From: Lasioglossum baleicum
Taxonomy: Eukaryota > Arthropoda > Insecta > Hymenoptera > Halictidae
Direction of reading: 5' to 3'
NCBI RefSeq assembly: GCF_051020765.1
Contig: NC_134929.1
Span: 1,076,286-1,140,285, forward strand
Length of the DNA: 64,000 nucleotides
The notes under the pieces were generated by a model, which was not told the DNA's origin, did not search any database, and saw only the letters and a list, made by a program, of their open reading frames with translations. Shown here piece after piece: positions 32,161-41,827 of the stretch. Both the position numbers and the translations under genes were made by a program. How positions within the stretch are numbered: position 1 is the first letter of the stretch; each line of letters begins with the position of its first letter.

Positions 32161-32391
32161 GGTCGCTTCGATTTTTTAAACATTAAGTTGTATTTTTGAT
32201 TTGATAGTGTTGTAGCTGGTGTTAAGACGAATTCAACGATATATAATAGTATGACCTTCACACTATTAATAACGTCACAATAGTTTTGGCGCGCTAAACA
32301 GGCTAAATACCCCACTGTGCGGCGTACCACCGACACTCGCTTGCCGGCGCGGCACGGCGGCGCGGCGGCCCAGGGCGCGCTCTGATTGGTC

Positions 32392-33062
32392 CGTGTTTTT
32401 CGTTAATAACTCCTAAACAAAGCCGCAGTTGACATTGGTGCAAAGGAAAATGTCTCTTAGAATGGTCTCAGGAACCTCCCATTTCAATGAAGTACACGAA
32501 TTTTGGGACACCCTGCATAAGACAACGGACCATAATAGCCGTGCGCTCGACTCGCCTCTACCTGAAACGGAGGTACACGGCGTCCTTTACCAGCTCATTG
32601 TAACGCCAATTTTAAAGATACCACCTTGTTCAAGGGCTCATTTTAAAGGGGAAACTTCAAGGAATATAACCATATTTTTTTCAAAATTTAAATCACTCCG
32701 CCCCATCATCGAAAAAAACGCAATAGAAGAATTTGTTTAAAATTTTCGACATTATAAAGTTGATTGTCGAGGTTGAAAAAATTATTTTGTAATAGCCCAA
32801 TCCTTTCCGAATAAAACAAAAAAAAATTTAGCTCAATCGGACAAACCGTTCTTGAGATAAAAATTCGTAAGTGAGGCCCGTTTTCGCCGAAATGGGCAAA
32901 AATTGAAAACTTTGAAGGCCTGCCATTTCTAAAAAAAATTCGAAACCGGTAAAATGATGACTTAAACCCCCCCTAATTTCGCATGGACTACAACATATTT
33001 CAGTTAGAACAAAATCGGCGATGGTGCCTGCAAAAAGTGATCGATTCGGCATGGAATGACCC
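32392..33062 (-). repeat. Right inverted arm of the composite
   Basis: Complement of 22637-23298. It includes GAATTTTGGGACACCCTG ending at 32515. Open frames across this arm mirror those in the left arm and are not genes. Confidence 0.85.
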
Positions 33063-33522
33063 ATTTACAATATAACAATACATTGTTGAAATCATGGACG
33101 GCTCTATTCTTATAGACATTTATAAAAGTATGTTCAATACCTTTTTTTGTAATCTGTGTTAACGAATTCTTAGCAAAATCTACTAGTTTACTACAGTGGT
33201 CGAAATTTCTATAAAGTCATCTTCTTTTTCATAGATATTTTAAAAATATCACCATTTTTGTTGATTTATCGTATCTGGTCTTGTGCCCTGTAGACACTCG
33301 GATAGAGGGACTGCGTACTCTAGGCCGCTATGTTTACTAATTACGTTTTTTTAAATTTTTTTCTGTGTGGTGCAAAACACAAGTGCGAAGTTTCTATAAA
33401 GGCACTTAGTGTTTCTCTGGATTCTGAGCAGAGAACTACGGGAAATTGCAAATATTCTAAAAGTATTAGTGTTAGAACTCACAGAAATCCTGTTTGTTAT
33501 AATTTGATTCATGTGTATTAGA

Positions 33523-34323
33523 ATGGCGAGAGGAAAAGTGCTAACAAGTGAAGAAAAAGCATCGATCGATGCTTATAAAGATATGGGCTTCTCTAATCGC
33601 GTAATTGCTAAGAAAATTAATCGGTCATACACGGTGATTAATAATTATATCAATTTACGTGAAAATTACGGAAAAAATCATCTTAAAGGTAGTAATAAAA
33701 AATAGTCAAAGAGACAACATTCAATATTCATGAGGTCTGCAGCTAAGGAAAGGAAAACTGCAACACAATTTCGAGCTGAATTGGAGCTCCCAGTAACAAC
33801 AAGACGTGTGCAACAACTTTTAAATTCTTCTGGGCAATTTATGTGGACAAAAATGCAACGTAAACCAGCCCTTAAAGAAGTGCATAAACAGGCCCGTCTT
33901 GATTTCGCACGGTCACACATGTCCTGGACCAAAGAGTGGGAGTCTGTCATTTTTTCAGATGAGAAAAAATTTAATTTAGATGGGCCTGATGGCTGTAAAT
34001 ATTATTGGCATGATCTGAGATATGAGAAAAGTGTGACAATGAGTCGTAACTTTGGCGGTGGTTCCCTAATGATATGGGCTGCGTTCAAAGCTGACAAAAG
34101 AACTCCAATGTGTTTCATAAATCACAAAATGAATTCGGAAAATTATACGGATTTGTTAGACATGGTTCTAATACCCTTTACAGAAAATATTGAAGATGAC
34201 AATTTTATTTATCAGCATGATAATGCTGCAGTGCACGCGTCGAAGCACACAAAGCTTCTTGAAACAAATATCAATGTTTTGCCATGGCCTGCTTGTTCTC
34301 CGGACATAAATCCTATTGAAAAT
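33523..34323 (+). pseudogene. Tc3-like transposase, 5' part
   Basis: The likely start is the ATG at 33523 (MARGKVLTSEEK); an ATG four codons upstream is less like the family. An N-terminal helix-turn-helix region is followed by a single in-frame TAG stop at 33703-33705, after which the same frame continues. The DDE domain has the first aspartate in FSDEKKFNLDGPDG (D at 33958) with the Tc3-like NFGGG block after it. The second aspartate is in QHDNAAVH (34219) and the glutamate in SPDINPIEN (34318). By count 32 residues separate the second D and E, against the usual 34, so two codons may be lost. The gene stops at the Copia insertion site. Confidence 0.85.
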
Positions 34324-34676
34324 TGTTGGAATACCTGCAAAACTAAGTCGAGTGTTGAAGGATACTAAGAGTGTCCCGGAATATTTTAACGGTCCTCGGG
34401 TCTTTGTCATTGACTTCGGTCAGAAGTGGAAGGCCTGCAACCTTCAAATACAAAGAGGCCCTGAGTAATAAATTAAGGGACTTCCCACATCTGTTTTTCA
34501 CGAGTGGACCCAACAGGGGTTTTTTCTTTCCCCTAAAACTTTCTCTGTAGCTTCAGTTCAGTTTCGGCTCGCTAACGATACAGACGTCTTCTGACTAGTT
34601 CTTCTTCAGTTAAATAAAGAACAGACAGTTTGAATTCTTGTGCGTTATTTCTGTTTATAAATACCCATTTCCAATA
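34324..34676 (+). repeat. 5' LTR of Copia 2
   Basis: Starts TGTTGGAATACCTGCAAAAC and ends CCATTTCCAATA, near-inverted tips. Differs from the 3' LTR by a single base near the start. Confidence 0.95.
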
Positions 34677-34691
34677 GGTTATGGGCCCAGG
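34677..34691 (+). other. Primer binding site of Copia 2
   Basis: GGTTATGGGCCCAGG begins at the LTR edge. Same type as in Copia 1, consistent with priming by an initiator methionine tRNA. Confidence 0.7.
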
Positions 34692-34825
34692 ACACATTGT
34701 ACATTAACTCTGCATATAGTTATCGGTTTATTTTTGTGTGTTTAGTACTTAGTGTAATTGTTAAGTGTTTTAATTGTGTGCGACTTGTTGTAGTTTTTTA
34801 ATCAAGTGTAAGATACTTTGTGTAA

Positions 34826-37195
34826 GTGAAAATGGACACATACAAAGACAGGAAAAACATTCCCCAGTTTAGTGGCACGAAATATAACGCGTGGAAACAC
34901 AGAATTCGTAATTACTTGTACGAGCTTGATGTACTGAAAGTCATTGACAATCTACCGCCGAATCCAGTTACTGCCGAATGGACAAAGGTAGAACGAATTG
35001 CCAAATGTTCAATTGTGCAGTATTTAGCCGACACGCACCTCAAGTACGATACGCCAGGAAGTACTGCGAAATCTATCCTAACAAATTTAGATTCCGTCTA
35101 TGAAAGCCAGAGTACGGCTACGGAATTGTCCATCCGGAAGAAATTGCTTCGATTAAAAATGAAGAATAATACTTCTCTGAAGGATCATTTTGAAGTATTT
35201 GACGAGTTAATAACTGAGCTATCAGGTGCGGGCGTGACAATGAGGGAGAACGAAATAATTTCCATTTTACTATCGAGTTTACCAGAAGCCTATGACACGG
35301 TATCAACAGTTATCGAGACGATGATGACCGAATCAAAAACTAACCTGGACATAGTGAAGAAAAGACTCTTTGATCACGAAACAAAGATCAAAAGTGAAAA
35401 TATAGATACAAGCACAAAAGTGCTACAAGCAGGAAGAGTGGAAATAGAGAACTCAAGAGGAAACTATTTTGAAAATTCTCGATTAAGAAGAGGAAACCGT
35501 AGGAGACAGAACAGAAGAGGAAATGCATTCAAACCAAATAAATTATCATTCGCTGGAAAATGCCATCAATGCGGAAGAGCAGGGCATAAAATCAAGGACT
35601 GTTATCATTACAAAAGCAGACACCAATACAAAACAGAACAAAAAAATAAAAATAGAAATTTGCAGCCAATCCATACGGCACAAACAGCAGCAAACGATAA
35701 TACCTCCAGCTACGCGTTCATGACCGGAGAGTATCAGATTATGGAAACTGAAAAATTGACATTTATTCTCGATTCCGGAGCATCGGATCATATAGTTAAC
35801 GATGAGAGTGTATTCTCAAAAATAATGCAGCTAGACCCACCCATCAAGATTGCAAATACGAAGAATGGCGAACACATAACGGCTACTAAGAAGGGACAGA
35901 TACCTGTTACAAGCAACCTAGGCATTGAAGGAGTACTCGAAGATGTGCTATACTGCCCTGAAGTACCATACAATTTACTATCCGTTAGAAAAATGCAGCA
36001 GAAAGGGATAAGTATTATCTTCAATGAGAGAGGTGTCCAAATCTTTAAAGATGATAAAATGGTAATGTATGGTAAACCTTTAAATAATTTAACATCTATT
36101 GTTTTTGACATTGCAAAGAAAAGAGTAAATTTATCGAGCTCTCATATGCCTAGTAAAATAATTAATAACTATGAACTATGGCATAGACGTTTAGGGCATA
36201 TAGGAAAAACAAAATTTTTACAATTGAAAAATAAACAAATGATAGAAGATGTGACTTATCTTGAAAAAGCAATTCCAGACGATTATTTATGTGAAGCTTG
36301 TATAAATGGAAAGCAAGCACAATTACCATTTGAAAAGGTAAAGGATAAGAGTCATATTAGGAAACCATTGTTTATAGTTCACACAGACGTTTGTGGCCCG
36401 ATCACTCCTTCTACAATTAATGGTAAAAAGTATTTCGTTACATTCATTGATGAGTATACGCATTATTGCGTAACATATTTGCTTGAAAACAAATCAGATG
36501 TTTTCACAGTTCTTAAAGACTTCATTGCAAAAAGTGAAGCACGTTTTAATTTAAAAACTGTCAATCTATATTGTGATAATGGCAGAGAATACTTATCAAA
36601 TATAATGAAAGATTATTGTGTACAAAGAGGAATAAGCTATCATTTAACGGTCCCGCGAACTCCGCAATTAAATGGCGTTGCAGAACGCATGAATAGGACA
36701 ATAACCGAAAAAGCACGTGCAATGATAAACGGTGCAGGTTTAGGAAAAGAGTTTTGGGGAGAAGCAGTTTTAACTGCTACATATTTAATTAATTTAACCC
36801 CATCGAAAGCTCTATGTGTAAATAAAACCCCATTTGAATTGTGGCATAATAAAAGGCCCAAATTAAAATATCTAAAGGTTTTTGGTTCCACAGTATACGT
36901 TCACAATAAAGTGAGGAAATCAAAATTTGATGAAAAATCTTACAAGTGTATATTGGTAGGATTTGTACCAAATGGTTATAAAGTGTGGAACGTAGAAAAG
37001 GGGAAATTTGAAATAGTAAGGGATTTTATTGTTGATGAAATTAATTATTTAAAATCTCGGCCGGTAATAAATGGAATCGATATGAAAAGTGATTTATGTG
37101 AAACTGATGCATCTCGTGAGATGCCGAAATCAGTAGATATTAATAAATCTGATAGTGAAAAATCAGATGTGCTGAAGAGGATGAAATCAATATAA
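34826..37195 (+). CDS. Copia 2 Gag-protease-integrase
   Basis: 789 codons from the first ATG after the leader. In order: Gag, CCHC zinc knuckle (CHQCGRAGHKIKDC, ~246-259), aspartic protease (FILDSGASDH, ~314), pre-integrase zinc region (ELWHRRLGH ... CEACINGK, ~450-495) and integrase core with its three acids (HTDVCGP ~519, YCDNGREY ~582, GVAERMNRT ~617). The frame meets two adjacent stops, TAA TGA, at 37193-37198 in the poorly conserved linker between integrase and RT. The same frame then continues open into the RT-RNase H part. An offset frame in this interval reads acidic linker sequence, so a compensated pair of small indels could explain the stops. Confidence 0.9.
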   Translation: MKMDTYKDRKNIPQFSGTKYNAWKHRIRNYLYELDVLKVIDNLPPNPVTAEWTKVERIAKCSIVQYLADTHLKYDTPGSTAKSILTNLDSVYESQSTATELSIRKKLLRLKMKNNTSLKDHFEVFDELITELSGAGVTMRENEIISILLSSLPEAYDTVSTVIETMMTESKTNLDIVKKRLFDHETKIKSENIDTSTKVLQAGRVEIENSRGNYFENSRLRRGNRRRQNRRGNAFKPNKLSFAGKCHQCGRAGHKIKDCYHYKSRHQYKTEQKNKNRNLQPIHTAQTAANDNTSSYAFMTGEYQIMETEKLTFILDSGASDHIVNDESVFSKIMQLDPPIKIANTKNGEHITATKKGQIPVTSNLGIEGVLEDVLYCPEVPYNLLSVRKMQQKGISIIFNERGVQIFKDDKMVMYGKPLNNLTSIVFDIAKKRVNLSSSHMPSKIINNYELWHRRLGHIGKTKFLQLKNKQMIEDVTYLEKAIPDDYLCEACINGKQAQLPFEKVKDKSHIRKPLFIVHTDVCGPITPSTINGKKYFVTFIDEYTHYCVTYLLENKSDVFTVLKDFIAKSEARFNLKTVNLYCDNGREYLSNIMKDYCVQRGISYHLTVPRTPQLNGVAERMNRTITEKARAMINGAGLGKEFWGEAVLTATYLINLTPSKALCVNKTPFELWHNKRPKLKYLKVFGSTVYVHNKVRKSKFDEKSYKCILVGFVPNGYKVWNVEKGKFEIVRDFIVDEINYLKSRPVINGIDMKSDLCETDASREMPKSVDINKSDSEKSDVLKRMKSI

Positions 37196-37255
37196 TGAAA
37201 TGATAACAATAAATCAGATATAGTAGAGCCGAGAATAGAAGTAACGATAGATCAT

Positions 37256-38989
37256 ATGGAAAATAAATCTGTAACTGAAACAGATATAGCTGGAGTATCT
37301 GGACCAGAACAAAATCATGAAAGAGTATTAAAAGATAGCATAGAACCTAGAAGGAGTGATAGGATTAAACAACGACCGACTATTTCGTATAAAGAATTTG
37401 ATGGAGACGATGATTATCTTTTGTGTGCCCAGTCAATAGTTTTAAAAATTCCCACTTCTTTTGAAGAGATTAAAATGAGAAAAGATAGGATTAAGTGGGA
37501 ACAAGCTATTGCTGAAGAAATAAACTCATTAGTTATTAACAAAACTTGGGATTTAGTACCGAGGCCAAAAGATAAAAACATCGTCGACTGTAAATGGGTA
37601 TTTACGATAAAAAATGATGAATCCGGAAACCCATTGAAATACAAAGCTCGACTAGTGGCTCGTGGTTTCAGTCAAAAATATCTAGAAGATTATAATGAAA
37701 CATTTGCACCTGTAGCTAGAATGTCTAGTTTTAGATTTCTTATTGCTTTTGCAAATCAACATGATTTATTAGTCCACCACATGGACGTAAAAATAGCTTT
37801 TTTAAATGGTATTTTAAAGGAAGAAATTTATATGCGAATTCCTGAAGGTGTCAAATGTAATAATATTAATCAAGTATGTAAATTGAATAAATCATTATAT
37901 GGTCTTAAACAATCAGCTAGATGCTGGTTTGAGATGTTTGAAAAAGCTCTTTTAGAGAAAGGCTTCCGGAACTCATCAGCAGATCGTTGCATTTATATTT
38001 TAGATAGACAGAGTATATTAAAGAATATATACGTGGTACTATATGTGGATGATCTAGTGATAATAACTGCTGAGATTGAAACAATGAAAAATTTCAAAAA
38101 TTATTTGAAAAATAGATTCTGTATGACGGATTTGAATGAAATCAAACTATTTCTTGGAATAAAAGTGAGTAGAACTAATGGACAAACAACATTAGATCAG
38201 AGTGCATATATTAAGACTGTGCTTGAGAAATTTAGTATGCTAGACTGCAAACCAGTTACTACACCTCTTCCAAGTGTATTAGACTACGTAGCTTTAAACT
38301 CTGACGAACAATACAATGCACCTTGCCGAAATTTAATTGGATGCTTAATGTACATAATGATTTGCACAAGACCAGATTTAAGTATCGCAATAAATATATT
38401 AAGCAGATATTCAAATAAAAATAATAGCGAGCTGTGGCAAAACCTTAAAAGGGTTCTTAGATATCTTAAAGGGTCAATTAATATTAAATTAACTTATGTT
38501 AAAAACGATTACAAAAATATACTGAGTGCATATGTAGATTCAGATTGGGGTGGTAGTGAAAATACTGATCGAAAGAGCACAACAGGGTATTTATTCAAAT
38601 TATATGAAAAATGTACAATTTGCTGGAACAGTAAAAGACAAGCATCTGTAGCTGTTTCATCCACTGAAGCAGAGTACATGGCTCTTTTCGAAGCTGTGAG
38701 AGAAGCACTTTGGCTGAGATCATTGGCAATGAGTATTAATATAAGTGTCTCTGATCCAATAGTAATATTCGAAGATAACATGGGCTGTATTAATATTGCA
38801 AACAATCCGTGCAGTCATAAACGATCGAAGCATATAGACATAAAGTACCATTTCTCAAGAGAACAAGTTGAAAAGAAAGTCATAAAACTTGAATTTATTC
38901 CCACAGGTGGCCAACTAGCAGACACTCTTACGAAGCCATTGTCAGCAAATAAATTCCTGGAATTTAGAACAGGAATGGGACTCGGATAA
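37256..38989 (+). CDS. Copia 2 reverse transcriptase-RNase H
   Basis: 577 codons in the same frame as the preceding ORF; the ATG at 37256 is just the first after the double stop and probably not a native start. The RT begins with WVFTIKNDESGNPLKYKARL (~114), then MDVKIAFLNG, and has YVDD at residues 263-266. RNase H follows with YVDSDWGG (~426), STEAEYMAL (~469) and the ending HIDIKYHF ... ADTLTKPL. All expected catalytic motifs are present. Full Copia enzymatic capacity is visible if the linker stops are bypassed. Confidence 0.9.
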   Translation: MENKSVTETDIAGVSGPEQNHERVLKDSIEPRRSDRIKQRPTISYKEFDGDDDYLLCAQSIVLKIPTSFEEIKMRKDRIKWEQAIAEEINSLVINKTWDLVPRPKDKNIVDCKWVFTIKNDESGNPLKYKARLVARGFSQKYLEDYNETFAPVARMSSFRFLIAFANQHDLLVHHMDVKIAFLNGILKEEIYMRIPEGVKCNNINQVCKLNKSLYGLKQSARCWFEMFEKALLEKGFRNSSADRCIYILDRQSILKNIYVVLYVDDLVIITAEIETMKNFKNYLKNRFCMTDLNEIKLFLGIKVSRTNGQTTLDQSAYIKTVLEKFSMLDCKPVTTPLPSVLDYVALNSDEQYNAPCRNLIGCLMYIMICTRPDLSIAINILSRYSNKNNSELWQNLKRVLRYLKGSINIKLTYVKNDYKNILSAYVDSDWGGSENTDRKSTTGYLFKLYEKCTICWNSKRQASVAVSSTEAEYMALFEAVREALWLRSLAMSINISVSDPIVIFEDNMGCINIANNPCSHKRSKHIDIKYHFSREQVEKKVIKLEFIPTGGQLADTLTKPLSANKFLEFRTGMGLG

Positions 38990-39231
38990 TGATTAAAATA
39001 AATGAATAATAATTATATAACTTATAATAGATATATTTTTTATGGTCTGATTAGGTTTTTCTGGGTTTCCCTAATCCAAGCAACGAATGTTGGACCAATT
39101 GTATTTTGCCCCAGAAGTAGAGTCAAAATTGAATACGAGGAAGACGGTCTGTATGGTAATTTTAAAATACAATTACTAAACAACTAAAAATGAACTAGTG
39201 AAAAGAACATCGACTTATTTTTGAGGGGGCC

Positions 39232-39584
39232 TGTTGGAATATCTGCAAAACTAAGTCGAGTGTTGAAGGATACTAAGAGTGTCCCGGAATATTTTAACGG
39301 TCCTCGGGTCTTTGTCATTGACTTCGGTCAGAAGTGGAAGGCCTGCAACCTTCAAATACAAAGAGGCCCTGAGTAATAAATTAAGGGACTTCCCACATCT
39401 GTTTTTCACGAGTGGACCCAACAGGGGTTTTTTCTTTCCCCTAAAACTTTCTCTGTAGCTTCAGTTCAGTTTCGGCTCGCTAACGATACAGACGTCTTCT
39501 GACTAGTTCTTCTTCAGTTAAATAAAGAACAGACAGTTTGAATTCTTGTGCGTTATTTCTGTTTATAAATACCCATTTCCAATA
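39232..39584 (+). repeat. 3' LTR of Copia 2
   Basis: Starts TGTTGGAATATCTGCAAAAC directly after the purine tract at about 39223-39230. Same length as the 5' LTR. AAAAT follows. Confidence 0.95.
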
Positions 39585-39589
39585 AAAAT

Positions 39590-39774
39590 GTTTGGGGTAT
39601 CATTGCGCGACAAGTTTATAAAAACTGCAAACAATACAACTCCATTAGCGAACTAAGGGATGGGGTGACTGAAAGCATGGGCGTCTGTTAAAACAGAAAC
39701 GCTACAAAAGTTAGTTTCGTCAATGCCCAATCGCATTTTTAATGTAATTCAAAAAAATGGAGGTTACACTAAAT
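39590..39774 (+). pseudogene. Tc3-like transposase, 3' part after Copia 2
   Basis: The frame resumes directly after the target duplication with VWGIIARQVYKNC and SELRDGVTES. A one-base shift near 39680 is then needed to continue through SVKTETLQKLV and SMPNRIFNVIQKNGG to a stop at about 39772-39780. With the internal TAG this makes at least two inactivating lesions besides the insertion. Confidence 0.8.
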
Positions 39775-40054
39775 ATTAAAATAGATATGTATAATAAAAA
39801 AACAATTGTTAATTTCAACTTTATCCGTATAAAACGAAAATGACATTGTAGAAATTTCGCAGTCTGTTCTGTGTAAAATTATATTTTTGTTTTCTTTTAT
39901 CAATAAATGTTATACTTATGTTTTGAAATCGGTGTGTATGCTTTCTTTATGTAATCCCGAAATGCTACCAAATACAAATTTTTCATTGGTAATGGTATAA
40001 TTATAAGAATTTATTACAAAACACAGTGACTTTATAGAAATTTCGGCAAGTGTA

Positions 40055-40895
40055 GTTCTAAGAACACCAATAAAAAATTGTTATTTGTTATACAATAGAG
40101 ATACTTGTGGATTTTTAAAACGCTTATTTATATTACTTGATTCCTCATAAAAAAGATGGACAACTTTTATGTATAACATTTCATTCGATATCCATTACTT
40201 CTCAATATGTTTCGTGAAGTATGGTTTCATTTCTTACTTCGGGGTTATTTTTATACCACAAACATAAAACAGAACAGCTATAAAAAGATATATGTTGCTT
40301 TTTTATGATTTCCCTATGTGCGAGGTTTGCAATCGACGTGACCAGGTTTGATAATTTCTCTTGTAAGTCAGAGCTGAATGAGCTCTTGTTCTAACCCACG
40401 TGCAATTCTCATTGCCGCCGCGCCGCACCGCACCGGTGGGAATCGGTTTCTGGGTCATTCGGAACAACTGGATGTAGCACAATCCTTTGGATTATGCTAT
40501 GTTTGTGTACTCAAATTAGTCTCGTTTCTAACCTCAAACTCGTCAAACTTGAGAACAATATCTCGGACTTGTGAACAGTTATGGCAACTCAATTATAGAC
40601 AATACTGCAAAACGTATTAAGACCAGAGGTCTAATTAACTTCTATAAATAAAAGTCATTTACGCATTTACCTTTGGAAGCATTTATTTCAGTTTTAACAG
40701 TTATTTCATATTCGATGAACAAAAGTTGAAAAGGATTATATAGTTTAAACAAAGCAGGGACTAGGGATTGCAATCCCGCGTCATTAGTCCAGTCAACGAA
40801 AAATCGTAGAGGAAAATGGAAGGAACACAATTTTCAACTTCGGGACTTTGTTTGGACTAGTTAGGAGGTAAACATACTAAAAGTCCCCACTCCTA
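40055..40895. other. AT-rich stretch, no gene seen
   Basis: No recognised element ends or coding content. A short GC-containing patch at 40390-40450 is not obviously coding. Confidence 0.5.
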
Positions 40896-40898
40896 GGA

Positions 40899-40989
40899 GG
40901 TGAGCGGGTGCAGGGGCACGTAGAAGATCCCTTTTTCGGTTTTCCGCTTATATTTCGGAAACTATGTGCCCCCTGCACCCCGCTCATAA
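40899..40989. repeat. Short hairpin with ~24-bp stem
   Basis: GTGAGCGGGTGCAGGGGCACG pairs with the complement ending TGTGCCCCCTGCACCCCGCTC (each shortened by a base here). The loop contains CGGTTTTCCGCTTATATTTC. It looks like a minimal MITE. Confidence 0.7.
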
Positions 40990-41149
40990 CTATTATAACC
41001 AAAAAAAAATTAATATTATGCATTTATAGTAAAATTGAGTAGATGAAATTGAAAATAGTTGAACAATTTTAAAAATTGAAGATGTTAATATATGATTTCT
41101 CCTGAATTAAAATCATTAAAGGAAGAAATAACATTCTATTTGGTTTCAA

Positions 41150-41740
41150 TCTCTTGCAATCGATGCAGACAATTTTTATTTTTCATAAAGATCCGCTGTC
41201 TACTTATAACAGTTATCAATAAGAGAAATTTATTTCCATCGCTCCTAACAGTTATCGATGGTAGAAGTTTATTTCGGTCGCTCATAACAGTTGTCGATGA
41301 GAGAAATTCATTTCGATCGCTCATAACAGTTATTGATGAAGGGAATTTGTAATAGTCATTATTAAATAGTACAACTTTCAAATGGTAGACAATCAATTAT
41401 TTCATCAATTTTTCATTCGTAAAGTTAATTGCTACAATCAAAATTTAATGTGACAAACAAACAGATTTTGTGTTGTTCTTATGGTTTGTTGATTCGTCTT
41501 GTTGTACGAAACCTGCTCAATGAATTTCACAGGCTTGCTCCATCCGAAAAAGAGTAGACCAGTCAATAATTAATTAAGCAACCAAAATGAATTTACTCAT
41601 CAATGATTATTATGAACAAGTGAAATGAAATTCGATCATCCATAACTGTTATGAACGATCGAAATAAATTTCTCTCATTGATAACTGTTACGAGCAACCG
41701 AAACAGTTTTTCTTCATCGATAACAGATATAAGTGTTATT
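41150..41740. repeat. Inverted array of ~39-bp units
   Basis: From 41205 to 41345 a ~39-bp unit (CGCTCATAACAGTTATCGAT with GAGAAATTTATTTC) is repeated about four times. The complement of the same unit recurs at about 41620-41730, giving an inverted tandem array. A lone right end of the CTAGACTGCGGAT MITE (CATAAAGATCCGCTGTCTAC) lies at 41188-41207. Confidence 0.7.
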
Positions 41741-41827
41741 ATAACTGTTATTTGTAACCAAAAAGTATAAAAATCGATATTTTTTAATAATTTTTTTCTC
41801 CGAATTTTTTTCTTTATATTTTATGTA

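Larger units (their letters stand above)
25623..32319. mobile_element. Transib-like element D, 6.7 kb, with cargo
   Basis: The ends are CACAGTGGGGTATTTGGCCT and its complement with one change, continuing through TGTTTAGCGCGCC, about 32 bp in total. The perfect 5-bp duplication CGGCG flanks it (25618-25622 and 32320-32324). Its right interior (about 32160-32290) resembles that of element A. It contains a truncated-LTR Copia element (26041-28997) and a minus-strand Helentron-like coding region (29405-31530), but no RAG1-like transposase, so it is non-autonomous. Confidence 0.8.
22637..33062. mobile_element. 10.4-kb composite with ~660-bp terminal inverted repeats
   Basis: The two ends are GGGTCATTCCATGCCGAATC and its exact complement, flanked by ATTT (22633-22636 and 33063-33066), which may be a target duplication. 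The arms 22637-23298 and 32392-33062 are similar along their length, except for a ~50-bp block (about 23125-23172 against 32516-32575) where they differ. Between them lie a 2.3-kb palindrome (23302-25583) and a 6.7-kb Transib-ended element (25623-32319) with its own cargo. The simplest reading is successive insertions into one palindromic element. A single large transposon is the alternative; I see no transposase, integrase or polymerase that would define one. Confidence 0.7.
34324..39584 (+). mobile_element. Young Copia element (Copia 2)
   Basis: Full-length Copia with 353-bp LTRs at both ends and the 5-bp target duplication AAAAT (34319-34323 and 39585-39589). Reading the two LTRs against each other I find one difference (C/T at 34334/39242). 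The primer site GGTTATGGGCCCAGG follows the 5' LTR and the purine tract GAGGGGGC precedes the 3' LTR. It is inserted inside the transposase gene of the Tc3-like element. Confidence 0.95.
33194..40052 (+). mobile_element. Tc3-like transposon split by Copia 2
   Basis: Starts after TA with CAGTGGTCGAAATTTCTATA and ends with the complement of CACTTGCCGAAATTTCTATA, followed by TA (33192-33193 and 40053-40054). Without the Copia insertion it is about 1.6 kb, the usual Tc1/mariner size. It carries one transposase gene, interrupted at 34323. An internal copy of the TIR-like GTAGAAATTTCGCAG lies near 39848. Confidence 0.85.

Noticed and set aside
22959..32740. A matching pair of open frames at 22959-23186 and 32429-32740
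   Set aside because: They are the same inverted-arm sequence read twice; no start conservation or domain, and the arms are non-coding repeats.
22637..33062. A Polinton/Maverick, because of the long terminal inverted repeats
   Set aside because: No integrase, protein-primed DNA polymerase, packaging ATPase or capsid gene is present; the coding regions belong to Copia and a Helentron-like element.
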